In this document: positions 1 to 7,698 of the stretch, piece after piece | How positions within the stretch are numbered: the stretch's first letter is position 1 | Layout: each line of letters opens with the position of its first letter | Source: DASRAJ01 sp039920305 | Lineage (GTDB): Bacteria; Bacteroidota; Bacteroidia; Chitinophagales; UBA10324 | Direction: 5' to 3' | Length of the DNA: 10,510 nt | Assembly: GCA_039920305.1 (NCBI GenBank) | Contig: JBDSEA010000120.1 | Span: 1 to 10,510, forward strand | Translations under genes and position numbers: made by a program | The notes under the pieces: generated by a model | Told to the model about the DNA's origin: nothing | The model's input: only the letters and a program-made list of their open reading frames with translations | The model's database searches: none

Positions 1-2192
1 AGCATTTTCAGGCTGTAAGATTTACCCTCCTGATCAGCCTTTACTAAATATACACCGGTATTCCAGAAGGTGCAATCCATTTCTTCAAGTACTTCTATTG
101 AATGATCGTAAGATTTTTTCCAGATAATCCGCCCAAGCTCATCAATCACAGAAATAAATGCCTTATCGTTTTTGTGTGAATTAAAATATACCGTGAAGGA
201 ATTTGCAGCCGGATTGGGACCAATAGCTAATTCAAGCTCCGGCGCTTCTTCATCTTTATATATGGCGATTCGTTGTCCGTTTGTTACCAGGTTACAGGAC
301 TTCGTCTTGATGGTGGGGTAATCATTGTAAAGAGCCCTCAAGCTGTCGAGCAGAGCACGATGCTGGGCAATAGTTGCGGAGTATAATGGATTAAAAATCT
401 GGTTGGTGTCATTCTGAGGATCATTAACCAGGTTATAAAACTCTTCAGTATTGGTTTTGCAATAGGAACGGATATAAATATCGTCAAGCGTGCGAACTGC
501 ACGCAATTTGGCTACATATGGATCCCATCCGGTTTCATATAAAAAACTTTTTCGCTCTTGCTGTCCGTTTGCAAGGTGGCGAAATGAAAATCCCTGGAAT
601 CCATAATTATTAGGCAAATTGGCGAAGTCAAGAAGGGTCGCAGCAATGTCAAGGTTGGAGCCAATCTGGTCAGTGATTACACTATTGGCTGCGAACCATC
701 CAGGATAACGGATGAAGAGCGGGACACGTATAGACTCTTCCAGGCCCAGAATCTTTTCATGCAAATGATGCTCACCCATCAGGTAGCCGTTATCGCTTGT
801 GAAGATAATGAGCGTGCTGTCCAATGTGCCGTCCCGCTGCATTATCCATGAAAGCAATGAGTCAACGTTATCCTCTGCACCTTTAAGGGTTTGGTATGTA
901 GCCAGTTTTAATTCTTTCACATCCGCAGAATCTGCATTCCATTCTTGATCAGTATAAAAACTCGGATAATTATTGATATAAAAAGGAAAGTTGGAAGGGA
1001 ACGGTAAAGTTTTATTCTCATATAATTGTGCCTCCTGTGTTCTGGGAATTGTTGGATCGTGGGGCACCCGAGTAAAGTAAAAGAGTACAAAATTCTGATT
1101 TGCCGGCACTGAATTTAGAAAGGTTTTTGCCAGCACCGGATATACATCACTTATGTGGCCTGGAATCAAAGTATCATTGCCATTGATTGTGTACATCGGA
1201 TCAACATACACATTTCCATCGCTTGTTGCCCACCAGTTAAACCCCTTGGGCTGAGCGAGAAACTGACCGTATTTGCCAATAAATCCGGTATAATAACCCT
1301 GATCCTTAAGTATTTGCTGTATAAGTGGGAATGAAGCATCAAGGGTGTCGCCATTCTTCTCTACACCATTAATATGCGGATAAACACCTGTATAAATACA
1401 TGCCCTGCTGGGTGCACATTGAGAGGTAGTCGGAATCATGAGTTTAAAATTTACTCCCTCACCTGCAATGCTGTTGATTGCTGGTGTCTTGAACCAGGAG
1501 GGAGCCCCATTGGGAATGAATGCATCATATCGTGCATCATCCAGAACTATGAGCAGGATATTTTTTCGGGGGGCATTAATGTTGAGGGTGGTAAAAACAT
1601 AAAAAGATGACCATGATGATTTCACATCATTACAATTGGTCTGCAACCTATATTCATAGGCAGTTGCGCTTTGGAGCGAACTGAGGTTATATGATGAAGC
1701 CTGAATACTGTTAACCTTTAACCAGTTTGAAGTGCCCTGTACCCGGTAATGAAGATTAAAATTATTACTCCCGCAAACCGGTGTCCATGTTATGGTGGCA
1801 GCAGAAGTGGTTAATGCAGTTACGTTCGGGTTGGATGGAGCAGTACATTTTTGAGTAGTTTTTGAAATAATAGCCGAATAGCCAGCTGTAGTATGATCAG
1901 GGCAGTAGCTTGCGACCGAAAAATCATACGCAGTATTTGCAGTGAGACCTGCAACAGTTATTTCGTTTTTTGTTATCATCCCTGTAAAAACCCATATACC
2001 CCCACCCGATACCCTGTATTTTACCTTAAAGTATGATGCGCCACTAACTTTTTGCCATAAAACATCCATTGAACAACTTGTCGGATGCCTGAGTTTAAAT
2101 CCTGTTGGTACAGGAAGAGCACATATTGCAAAACTTTTCTGATAAAAAAGAATCAGTATGAACAGGGAAAACAAAAGTTTGTAGAATTTCAT
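1..2192 (-). CDS. Secreted FN3-containing S1-type sulfatase with T9SS sorting domain (3' end cut by window edge)
   Basis: The frame is open from the ATG at 2192 to the left edge: 730 codons, no stop. Residues 1-22 are a Sec signal peptide (likely cleavage after SFA22). Two fibronectin type III-like domains follow (about 25-112 and 116-203), then a sulfatase domain (about 210-640). The sulfatase core is intact. Asp218-Asp219 opens the metal site, C259-A-P-S-R263 is the Cys-type motif in which Cys is converted to formylglycine, and Lys307 lies in a GKY motif. His378 is in a PHDP motif, Asp467-Asn468 form the DNG motif, and Lys480 follows. Residues from about 645 look like a T9SS type A sorting domain (PNPAANSF start, GVYLVK near the end), so only a few residues should be missing. 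Inferred role: hydrolysis of sulfate esters from an extracellular substrate, after export across the outer membrane. GKY-G rather than GKWH resembles glucosamine-6-sulfatase-like members more than classical arylsulfatases, but the substrate cannot be read from sequence. No sulfatase-maturation gene is in the window. Confidence 0.93.
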   Translation of the reverse strand, partial: MKFYKLLFSLFILILFYQKSFAICALPVPTGFKLRHPTSCSMDVLWQKVSGASYFKVKYRVSGGGIWVFTGMITKNEITVAGLTANTAYDFSVASYCPDHTTAGYSAIISKTTQKCTAPSNPNVTALTTSAATITWTPVCGSNNFNLHYRVQGTSNWLKVNSIQASSYNLSSLQSATAYEYRLQTNCNDVKSSWSSFYVFTTLNINAPRKNILLIVLDDARYDAFIPNGAPSWFKTPAINSIAGEGVNFKLMIPTTSQCAPSRACIYTGVYPHINGVEKNGDTLDASFPLIQQILKDQGYYTGFIGKYGQFLAQPKGFNWWATSDGNVYVDPMYTINGNDTLIPGHISDVYPVLAKTFLNSVPANQNFVLFYFTRVPHDPTIPRTQEAQLYENKTLPFPSNFPFYINNYPSFYTDQEWNADSADVKELKLATYQTLKGAEDNVDSLLSWIMQRDGTLDSTLIIFTSDNGYLMGEHHLHEKILGLEESIRVPLFIRYPGWFAANSVITDQIGSNLDIAATLLDFANLPNNYGFQGFSFRHLANGQQERKSFLYETGWDPYVAKLRAVRTLDDIYIRSYCKTNTEEFYNLVNDPQNDTNQIFNPLYSATIAQHRALLDSLRALYNDYPTIKTKSCNLVTNGQRIAIYKDEEAPELELAIGPNPAANSFTVYFNSHKNDKAFISVIDELGRIIWKKSYDHSIEVLEEMDCTFWNTGVYLVKADQEGKSYSLKM

Positions 2193-2221
2193 AAAATATG
2201 GCAGTGAAGGAAATAATTCAT

Positions 2222-2229
2222 CAAAGCTA
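2222..2229 (-). promoter_or_regulatory. Candidate Bacteroidota -7 promoter element for the sulfatase gene
   Basis: Read on the minus strand this is TAGCTTTG, an exact match to the Bacteroidota -7 consensus TAnnTTTG. It ends 29 nt before the sulfatase ATG, giving an expected short leader of about 20 nt. I see no clear -33 TTG at the usual spacing, and no Shine-Dalgarno sequence in the AT-rich leader. Confidence 0.4.
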
Positions 2230-2281
2230 CAGGAAGAATTTTAGCAGTACCGATAAACATTTCGTTTGCGAAGATCAAGTA

Positions 2282-2308
2282 TTGGAATGATATTCTCGTG
2301 TAACTTCG
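2282..2308 (+). promoter_or_regulatory. Candidate Bacteroidota promoter (-33 TTG / -7 TAACTTCG) for the binding-protein gene
   Basis: TTG at 2282-2284 is followed after 16 nt by TAACTTCG at 2301-2308, which matches TAnnTTTG at all but one position. It ends 25 nt before the ATG at 2334. A purine-rich GGGAGG at 2311-2316 lies 17 nt before the start, too far for a standard ribosome binding site. The 141 bp divergent region 2193-2333 would therefore hold both promoters back to back. This is motif matching only. Confidence 0.3.
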
Positions 2309-2333
2309 TCGGGAGGTTACATTATCTATATAT

Positions 2334-3548
2334 ATGAAATTTTTGCTGCTTTTTTTATCCGTTTTAATTTTTCATTGTGTTTGCGTATTTCCTTCATTTT
2401 CCGGAATAACATCCGGAGATAAATTAAAGACGGGAGATTCGCTTTATACCATTGCCTTTTTGCTTCCGTTCAACGGCAACAAAGTGTACATCCGTGATCT
2501 TGAAAAATCCGATTTCTATTTTCCGGGCGAATCACAAATTGCTGTGGAATTCTATCAGGGAGCTATGCTTGCACTTGATTCGCTGATAAAGATGGGAATG
2601 AACGCCACCATATTAGTTTATGATGTGGGCCGCGATTCAGCAACCGTAAACGAAGTTCTTGCCCGTCCGCAATTGAAATCCGCCAGCCTCATCGTAGGAC
2701 CTGTAAACGGTTATGCTTTAAAAGCGGTAACAGAATTTTCAGAAACGGAGCATATTCCGATGCTCTCTCCTCTTTCTGCTTCCAATCTTCCTGATATTCC
2801 AAATCAGTTTTACATTCTCGCCAATGCAACCCTGCGCACACATTGCGAGCGGATTTATGATTACTTGCTGCAAAACAGATTATCGCATCGGACCATCCTG
2901 TGGTACCGAAATAAACCTGAGGATCTTGAGATGGTAAACTATTTCAATGATTATCGAATGAAGAAAACTGAAATGGGTAATCCGTCCCTGCGAATTATTG
3001 AATATAATGACAGCAGCAGAAAAAATCATTTGCGTGTCCGTGATTCATTATTCCTGACTGATAAAAATATTTTGCTTGTGCCGTCAAATAATGAATCATT
3101 TGTAAAGAGCGTGCTAAAGCAGGTTGCTGACCTCAGAGAGGATTATGATATAGAAGTAGTGGGTATGCCTACGTGGATCAACTTTGATCTTGTACCGGCT
3201 GAAAGTTTCGATTCTGCAAATACCGTTATAACATCCTCATACTATCTCGATAAGAATTCTTTCCAGGCTGTCAAATTCAAGACAGCTTATTTTAATGCAT
3301 ATAAAATGAATCCTTCAGATTATTCGGTGCGGGGATATGACGAGCTTTTTTATTTCGGCTCTCATTTGCTTCAAATGGGCTCAAGATTATTTCTGTCGGT
3401 TTTTCCAAATGCAACCGGGCTCACCACTGCCACTTCGTATAAGGTGGTTCCAGTGATGAAGCAGGAACGCGAAGTGATCTATCGTGAAAATAAATCTGTA
3501 TTTTTTCTCCATCGGGAAAATGGAGGATGGACGAAGATGAACTATTGA
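2334..3548 (+). CDS. Type I periplasmic-binding-fold protein (LivK-like), exported
   Basis: A 404-residue protein with an N-terminal hydrophobic export signal (about residues 1-24). The rest follows the outline of type I periplasmic binding proteins: strand IAFLLPF at 40-46, helix FYQGAMLALDSL at 73-84, LIVGPVNG at 119-126 and IPMLSPLS at 141-148. A second lobe follows, and the RGYDELFYFG segment near the C terminus is typical of the fold. Bacteroidota homologues are usually annotated as ABC-type branched-chain amino acid substrate-binding proteins and often carry LysM repeats in front; no LysM repeat is present here. No ABC permease or ATPase gene is adjacent, so transport is not supported by context. 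A structural or sensing role in the periplasm is equally possible. Cys15 and Cys17 lie in the signal region, but the residues before them do not form a convincing lipobox. It is transcribed alone and converges on the next gene with a 17 bp gap. Confidence 0.85.
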   Translation: MKFLLLFLSVLIFHCVCVFPSFSGITSGDKLKTGDSLYTIAFLLPFNGNKVYIRDLEKSDFYFPGESQIAVEFYQGAMLALDSLIKMGMNATILVYDVGRDSATVNEVLARPQLKSASLIVGPVNGYALKAVTEFSETEHIPMLSPLSASNLPDIPNQFYILANATLRTHCERIYDYLLQNRLSHRTILWYRNKPEDLEMVNYFNDYRMKKTEMGNPSLRIIEYNDSSRKNHLRVRDSLFLTDKNILLVPSNNESFVKSVLKQVADLREDYDIEVVGMPTWINFDLVPAESFDSANTVITSSYYLDKNSFQAVKFKTAYFNAYKMNPSDYSVRGYDELFYFGSHLLQMGSRLFLSVFPNATGLTTATSYKVVPVMKQEREVIYRENKSVFFLHRENGGWTKMNY

Positions 3549-3565
3549 TCACCATAATGTATTTG

Positions 3566-5467
3566 TTATCTATCGATGATAATTTTCTTTCTCACGATGC
3601 TGCTTTTGGTTTTAATCTCAACAAAATAAATGCCCCCCGTTATTTCTCCCAGTTCAATTTCGCTTTTTAGCGAATGTTGACCAGACCCTTTTCCAGTTCC
3701 CGCTTGTATCAAATGGGGAGAGGTATAAATATTTTCACCGATCGCATTAAAAATATTGATCGAAAAATTCCCTGTTAATGAACCATTAACCCATTCGATT
3801 GTAAAAATTCCATTTGAAGGATTGGGTGAAATAAAAATCCGGGTTTCATCAAGTGCGTCTATCCCGGATATGAGTATATTGATACTCGCGGAATTACTGC
3901 AGCCATTTGCATCGCCGATCACTACAGAATAAAAACCGCTCTGTGAAACAGTATAAGACGGATTCGTTGCACCTGTAATATCATATGAATTTAACTGCCA
4001 CTGATAGGTTGTTGCGGGCGATGAAGTAAGAGTATATCCCGCTTGAGTGATCACAGGGAACGGTGGCGTTGCATTTACTGTAATGTAATCCGGCAGGGTA
4101 AGTGTGTCCATTCCGTTTGCGTTGGTAACAACAAGCGTAACATCATATACACCGGGAGCTCCATAACAAATACCCATTGGATTTTCAAGTGAAGAGCCAG
4201 ATGGAGAACCGCCCTCAAAAGTCCACTGCCATGCAGTAGGATTATTGAGCGATGAATCATAAAAGTCAATGCAAAATTTTTCACACAGCTCCGTTGATGA
4301 AGCTGCAAACGACGGTAATGAAGCTGGCTGAAAAATGGAATCTGAATAGTAGGATGTAACATAATTCGGCAAACCGAGATGATTAACATTCGGTGAAGTA
4401 CTGAATCCGTCGCTCACATAATTGACTGCGACTCCGAATGAATCCGGCTCATTGATTACGCCAAGATAATAAACTCCCCAGCGGCTCAAATAGATTTTGC
4501 CGTCAGGAGCCAATTGCAAACTGCCGAGAATATCGCTAGCAGTGTTCACCACAAGCATGAGCGATGCTATAATGGAAGTTGAATCACCTGGTGACATATC
4601 TGCTTCATATACCTGCCCCGGATTGTAATTCACGTTGCCGATGAAAAGATGCTTGCTGTCACGCGACCACTCAACACCGTAGGAACCGAACCCACTTCCG
4701 CATGGCAGGGTGAAGTCATAAGTAACATCGCCGGTTGTTTTATTGAAGTTGAAAACCTGAAATGCATTCAGATTGTTCTGCGCTTCGGCAATTCTGTTGC
4801 CGTTAGGCGAAAATTTCATGCAACCTACGGTCCACAGTCCACTTGCGCTTCCCGCATTAGAAATGATTGGAGCACCAACACCTGCGCTCGTTAAAGGAAA
4901 GGCATAAAAAGTATTGTTGCCATCACCGTGGACCAATATCCAGTAATCAATGCCGTTGGCCTGCAAAGTGGCAGTTAGTTTCTCTGAGGTGGGTGCTACC
5001 ATGGGAATATTCTTTGTAACCACCTCTCCCAACCCGCCCTGTAGCGACATATCGATAATGGAATAGTTTGTACCGTCAGGCACACTTACTTCAGCTACTG
5101 TAATCAAATACCAGATGTGGTAGCTTCCCGGCTGCTGCATAGCAATGCAGGACTGTGAAGTCGAGTAGGCGCCCTTCAATCCTGTACCGTTGTACATGAT
5201 CTGATGGCTGGCATTGTACACGGAAATACCATTGGTGTAGAAGAGCAGAACACCATTTGTGTCGCAGATGGAAGTTGAGCCCTCATCAGTTGCCATTGCA
5301 CTGTTGTTAATCGCCACGGCATTTCCTGAATTGAAATCAATGCCACAGTACTGGTTAAAATACCAGATGTTGCAATGCTTTGAGATGTTTTGAGCAGTTG
5401 CATAATTCATAAAGGCGGGATGGAGAACTGCAGATATGACCAGGATGATGGGAAAAGTTTTTATCAT
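3566..5467 (-). CDS. Secreted propeller-like/PKD protein with T9SS type A sorting domain
   Basis: A 633-residue exported protein. Residues 1-26 are a signal peptide. About 28-372 is a repeat-rich beta region with propeller-like blades; segments such as FSPNGNRIA (219-227), WSRDSKHLFIGN (267-278) and LAPDGKIYLSRW (319-330) recur with the same pattern. A PKD domain spans about 385-465 (WQWTFEGG at 413-420, then PGVYDVTLVV at 438-447), followed by an Ig-like segment (about 470-533). A T9SS type A sorting domain occupies about 543-633, with FISPNPSNGIF at its start and GGIYFVEIKT near the end. The predicted location is the cell surface or extracellular space. The N-terminal WYF...DFNSG...EGSTSICDTNG...LLFYTNG pattern recurs in large Bacteroidota surface proteins annotated alongside gliding-motility-associated domains (recalled family knowledge). 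No catalytic residues are evident; adhesion or structure is an inference. It is separated from the TfoX-like gene by 211 bp and probably has its own promoter. Confidence 0.9.
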   Translation of the reverse strand: MIKTFPIILVISAVLHPAFMNYATAQNISKHCNIWYFNQYCGIDFNSGNAVAINNSAMATDEGSTSICDTNGVLLFYTNGISVYNASHQIMYNGTGLKGAYSTSQSCIAMQQPGSYHIWYLITVAEVSVPDGTNYSIIDMSLQGGLGEVVTKNIPMVAPTSEKLTATLQANGIDYWILVHGDGNNTFYAFPLTSAGVGAPIISNAGSASGLWTVGCMKFSPNGNRIAEAQNNLNAFQVFNFNKTTGDVTYDFTLPCGSGFGSYGVEWSRDSKHLFIGNVNYNPGQVYEADMSPGDSTSIIASLMLVVNTASDILGSLQLAPDGKIYLSRWGVYYLGVINEPDSFGVAVNYVSDGFSTSPNVNHLGLPNYVTSYYSDSIFQPASLPSFAASSTELCEKFCIDFYDSSLNNPTAWQWTFEGGSPSGSSLENPMGICYGAPGVYDVTLVVTNANGMDTLTLPDYITVNATPPFPVITQAGYTLTSSPATTYQWQLNSYDITGATNPSYTVSQSGFYSVVIGDANGCSNSASINILISGIDALDETRIFISPNPSNGIFTIEWVNGSLTGNFSINIFNAIGENIYTSPHLIQAGTGKGSGQHSLKSEIELGEITGGIYFVEIKTKSSIVRKKIIIDR

Positions 5468-5495
5468 TCGATGTGATTTATAGGTTTGAATTTTT

Positions 5496-5503
5496 CTAAG
5501 ATA
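5496..5503 (-). promoter_or_regulatory. Candidate -7 promoter element for the PKD/T9SS protein gene
   Basis: On the minus strand this reads TATCTTAG, one mismatch from TAnnTTTG, ending 28 nt before the ATG at 5467. That distance is nearly the same as for the sulfatase gene. No TTG lies at a suitable -33 spacing. In the rest of the 211 bp gap (5468-5678) I see no gene and no strong hairpin. Confidence 0.25.
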
Positions 5504-5678
5504 GCAATGGATACTGCGCCGGGCTCTTTGCTAACATACAAGAAGAAATTTATTATGCTCTTTTAAATCCTTAATGCCCTATTTCAGCCTTAATTCAGAG
5601 TCTTCATATCGGTGAAATTCAACAGGAGGGCAAAACACGAAACTTGCATTGGTCTATCACTAAAATCAAACGGAAGCA

Positions 5679-6032
5679 TCAATTCGTTTTCTTTTTTTTC
5701 TTCGGCGACGCCTTTGCTATCTTATTATAATCCAGCGCAAGCCCGATCCAGTGCTCGAATTCTTTTTTTGATTTTATTGCTTCTTCATTCACATAAACAT
5801 AGCCCTTGTATTCCCTGCCCCTCATAACTACGGAGCGGCAGCCTTTCTTTCCGGTTGCATCATCGTGCAAAGCCGGATCAATGCGGCACATGATTTCATC
5901 ATCACCTGCGCTCATGCACATTTTACCATTTACCATAAAGGCAACTCCGCGGAACATCTTCTTCTCCTCTACTCCTTCAATATTGGCAAGGGCTTGTCGG
6001 ATTCTCAGTGTTAGTTTTTCGTTATAGGCCAT
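5679..6032 (-). CDS. TfoX/Sxy N-terminal-domain protein
   Basis: A 117-residue protein made of one TfoX N-terminal domain (about residues 1-105). The family pattern is clear: MAYNEKL start, KKMFRGVAFMVNGKMC (24-39), EIMCRIDP, a GREYKGYVYV segment, then an EFEHWIGLALDYN helix, ending in a lysine-rich tail. In gammaproteobacteria TfoX/Sxy is a competence regulator, but stand-alone N-domain proteins like this one have no established function, so a competence role should not be assumed. It lacks the C-terminal helix-hairpin-helix-like TfoX_C domain. It starts only 6 bp after the stop of the AHSA1-like gene, so the two are almost certainly co-transcribed. The two families are often found together in Bacteroidota and other bacteria (recalled). 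Confidence 0.88.
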   Translation of the reverse strand: MAYNEKLTLRIRQALANIEGVEEKKMFRGVAFMVNGKMCMSAGDDEIMCRIDPALHDDATGKKGCRSVVMRGREYKGYVYVNEEAIKSKKEFEHWIGLALDYNKIAKASPKKKKKTN

Positions 6033-6038
6033 AGTTTA

Positions 6039-6476
6039 TTATTTCTTGTCAGCTTTTTCAACAAAATCTTTTAATGCTGTACCGATTATCTGTGTCCAAC
6101 CTGCTACAAAATTTTCCCTGGTAAAATCAGGATTGTCTGATGGAAATTGCTCAACTCCTTCATGCATCAGCTTAATCCTTGTGTAATTACCTTCCTCAAA
6201 CAATTCAAATGTTACCAGGGAATTTCCGGGATAACCGTCATACTTCCAGCTATAGCTGATTTTTCTTCCGGGAATCACCTCTTTTATATTGCACAGGTGC
6301 AGATACCTGTTCTCTTCAGTGCCTCCATAAAACTTAAATTCAAAATCCTTTTCAGTCTTGAAGTCATCAAGTTCAAAATACCACTGCTTCATTTGAATAT
6401 TTTCAGTAAGGGCTTTCCATACCCGTTCTGAGGGTGCAGTATATGTTTGTTCGATTACGATGGGTTCATTTTTCAT
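6039..6476 (-). CDS. AHSA1/SRPBCC (START-like) domain protein
   Basis: A 145-residue cytoplasmic protein covering a complete AHSA1-like SRPBCC fold. It opens with the strand-helix pattern IVIEQTYTAPSERVWKALTE (6-25), continues with MKQWYF and strands ending in a PGRKISYSW segment, then a VTFEL / TRIKLMHEG pair. A long C-terminal helix (about FVAGWTQIIGTALKDFVEKA) closes the hydrophobic cavity. Family members resemble the C-terminal domain of the Hsp90 co-chaperone Aha1, but bacterial stand-alone members mostly have unknown ligands. It lies 67 bp downstream of aroC on the same strand and 6 bp upstream of the TfoX-like gene. I see no good TAnnTTTG motif in the 67 bp gap, so read-through from aroC is plausible. 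Confidence 0.88.
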   Translation of the reverse strand: MKNEPIVIEQTYTAPSERVWKALTENIQMKQWYFELDDFKTEKDFEFKFYGGTEENRYLHLCNIKEVIPGRKISYSWKYDGYPGNSLVTFELFEEGNYTRIKLMHEGVEQFPSDNPDFTRENFVAGWTQIIGTALKDFVEKADKK

Positions 6477-6543
6477 AATTGATTATTGGTTTCCGTTATT
6501 CATTTTGCAGACTGAATAAAGCAGCTTCAGGCAATTGAACTCT

Positions 6544-7653
6544 TTAAATTCTGGAATTCCTGCTTCTAAGTAAATGATCCGCCATCACAATAGCCGCCAT
6601 CGCTTCTACAATTGGTACGGCCCGCGGCACTACACACGGATCATGCCTGCCCCTTCCTTTTACCTCTACTGATTTCCCGCTCGTGTTCACTGTCTCCTGT
6701 GCAGCAACAATCGTAGCAACAGGCTTGAAAGCAACCCGGAAATAAATATCCATACCGTTGGAAATCCCGCCTTGTATTCCTCCGCTGAAGTTGGTGCGTG
6801 TTTTCACAAGCTCATTTTCTATATAAAATGCATCGTTATTTTCACTTCCTCTTTTGGCAGCCCCTTCGAAACCACTTCCATACTCAAAACCCTGAACAGC
6901 ATTAATCGTAAACATTGCTTTGGCAAGGTCAGCCTGCAATTTATCAAAGAGCGGCTCTCCAAAGCCGGCAGGACAATTCTGAATCACACAAGTAATAATA
7001 CCCCCAATGGTATCACCCTCTTTTTTCACCTGCTCAATAAGGGTAATTATTTCTTTCGCAATCTTTTCATCTGCACAACGGACAATATTCTCCTCCGCAA
7101 TTTTTCCTGCTGATGCCATATCGAATGGTGTTTTTCCAGACAAGTGTTGAAGGGCCAATGGTGAATGAATGTTTCCAACAGAAGTAACGAATGCACCGAT
7201 TACGATGGATGATTTTCGAATCACTTGTTTCGCAATTCCCCCCGCAGCAACTACTGCAGCAGTGGCACGCGCGCTTGATCTTCCGCCTCCGCGATGATCG
7301 CGCAACCCATACTTCGCGTAATAGGTAAAGTCTGCGTGAGACGGTCGAAAGGTTTCCTTAAGATGATCGTAGTCTTTACTTTTTGCATCTTCATTCGGAA
7401 TGTACAAGGCAATTGGTGTTCCCTGTGATTTGTTTTCAAAGACACCGGAAAGAATTTGGACGGTGTCGCTTTCTTTGCGCTGAGTTGTGATGTGCGATTG
7501 ACCGGGTTTTCTGCGATCCAGATCCTTCTGGATTTCTTCAGTAGAAATTTCAACTCCGGCAGGGCAACCGTCAATCACTGCACCAATGCCTGCACCATGG
7601 GATTCACCGAAAGTGGTAACGCGAAAAATTTCTCCGATGCTGTTTCCGGCCAT
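6544..7653 (-). CDS. aroC: Chorismate synthase
   Basis: A 369-residue, full-length chorismate synthase. It catalyses the last shikimate pathway step: anti-1,4-elimination of phosphate from 5-enolpyruvylshikimate-3-phosphate to give chorismate, using reduced FMN, in the cytoplasm. Three family signatures are visible: GESHGAGIGAVIDGCPAG (16-33, with active-site His19), GGGRSSARATA (122-132), and RHDPCVVPRAVPIVEAM (336-352). A second conserved His is at 106 in RPSHAD. In the second signature the commonly seen SARET...RVAAG reads SARAT...VVAAG (Ala130, Val134), a deviation from the E. coli-type sequence. The start is set by the MAGNSIGEIFRVTTFGESHG opening, standard for the family. It lies 45 bp downstream of the Kazal gene on the same strand, and no other shikimate pathway gene is in the window. 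Confidence 0.98.
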   Translation of the reverse strand: MAGNSIGEIFRVTTFGESHGAGIGAVIDGCPAGVEISTEEIQKDLDRRKPGQSHITTQRKESDTVQILSGVFENKSQGTPIALYIPNEDAKSKDYDHLKETFRPSHADFTYYAKYGLRDHRGGGRSSARATAAVVAAGGIAKQVIRKSSIVIGAFVTSVGNIHSPLALQHLSGKTPFDMASAGKIAEENIVRCADEKIAKEIITLIEQVKKEGDTIGGIITCVIQNCPAGFGEPLFDKLQADLAKAMFTINAVQGFEYGSGFEGAAKRGSENNDAFYIENELVKTRTNFSGGIQGGISNGMDIYFRVAFKPVATIVAAQETVNTSGKSVEVKGRGRHDPCVVPRAVPIVEAMAAIVMADHLLRSRNSRI

Positions 7654-7668
7654 GGGTTATGATAATGG

Positions 7669-7696
7669 TGAATATTGAATAGTGAATAGTAAATCA
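7669..7696. repeat. Short 7-bp tandem repeat (TGAATAG unit) between the Kazal gene and aroC
   Basis: On the plus strand the units read TGAATAT, TGAATAG, TGAATAG, then a degenerate TAAATCA: about three good copies of a 7-bp unit filling most of the 45 bp gap. It lies just upstream of the aroC start (7653). Copy number could vary by slippage, which would change the leader of aroC if a transcript starts there; that effect is inference. Confidence 0.6.
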
Positions 7697-7698
7697 GC

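Noticed and set aside
1374..2142. Plus-strand open frames at 1374-1610 and 1942-2142
   Set aside because: They lie antisense inside the sulfatase gene, have no recognisable domain or promoter, and are explained by the continuous minus-strand frame from 2192 to the left edge.
3561..3582. Small inverted repeat TTATC...GATAA at the convergent gene ends as a bidirectional terminator
   Set aside because: The stem is short and AT-rich, overlaps the stop codon of the minus-strand gene and lacks T-tracts; too weak to call.
4075..5403. Minus- and plus-strand open frames at 4075-4389, 4649-4894 and 5176-5403
   Set aside because: These are alternative-frame shadows of the PKD/T9SS gene, which has a full signal peptide, domains and sorting tail.
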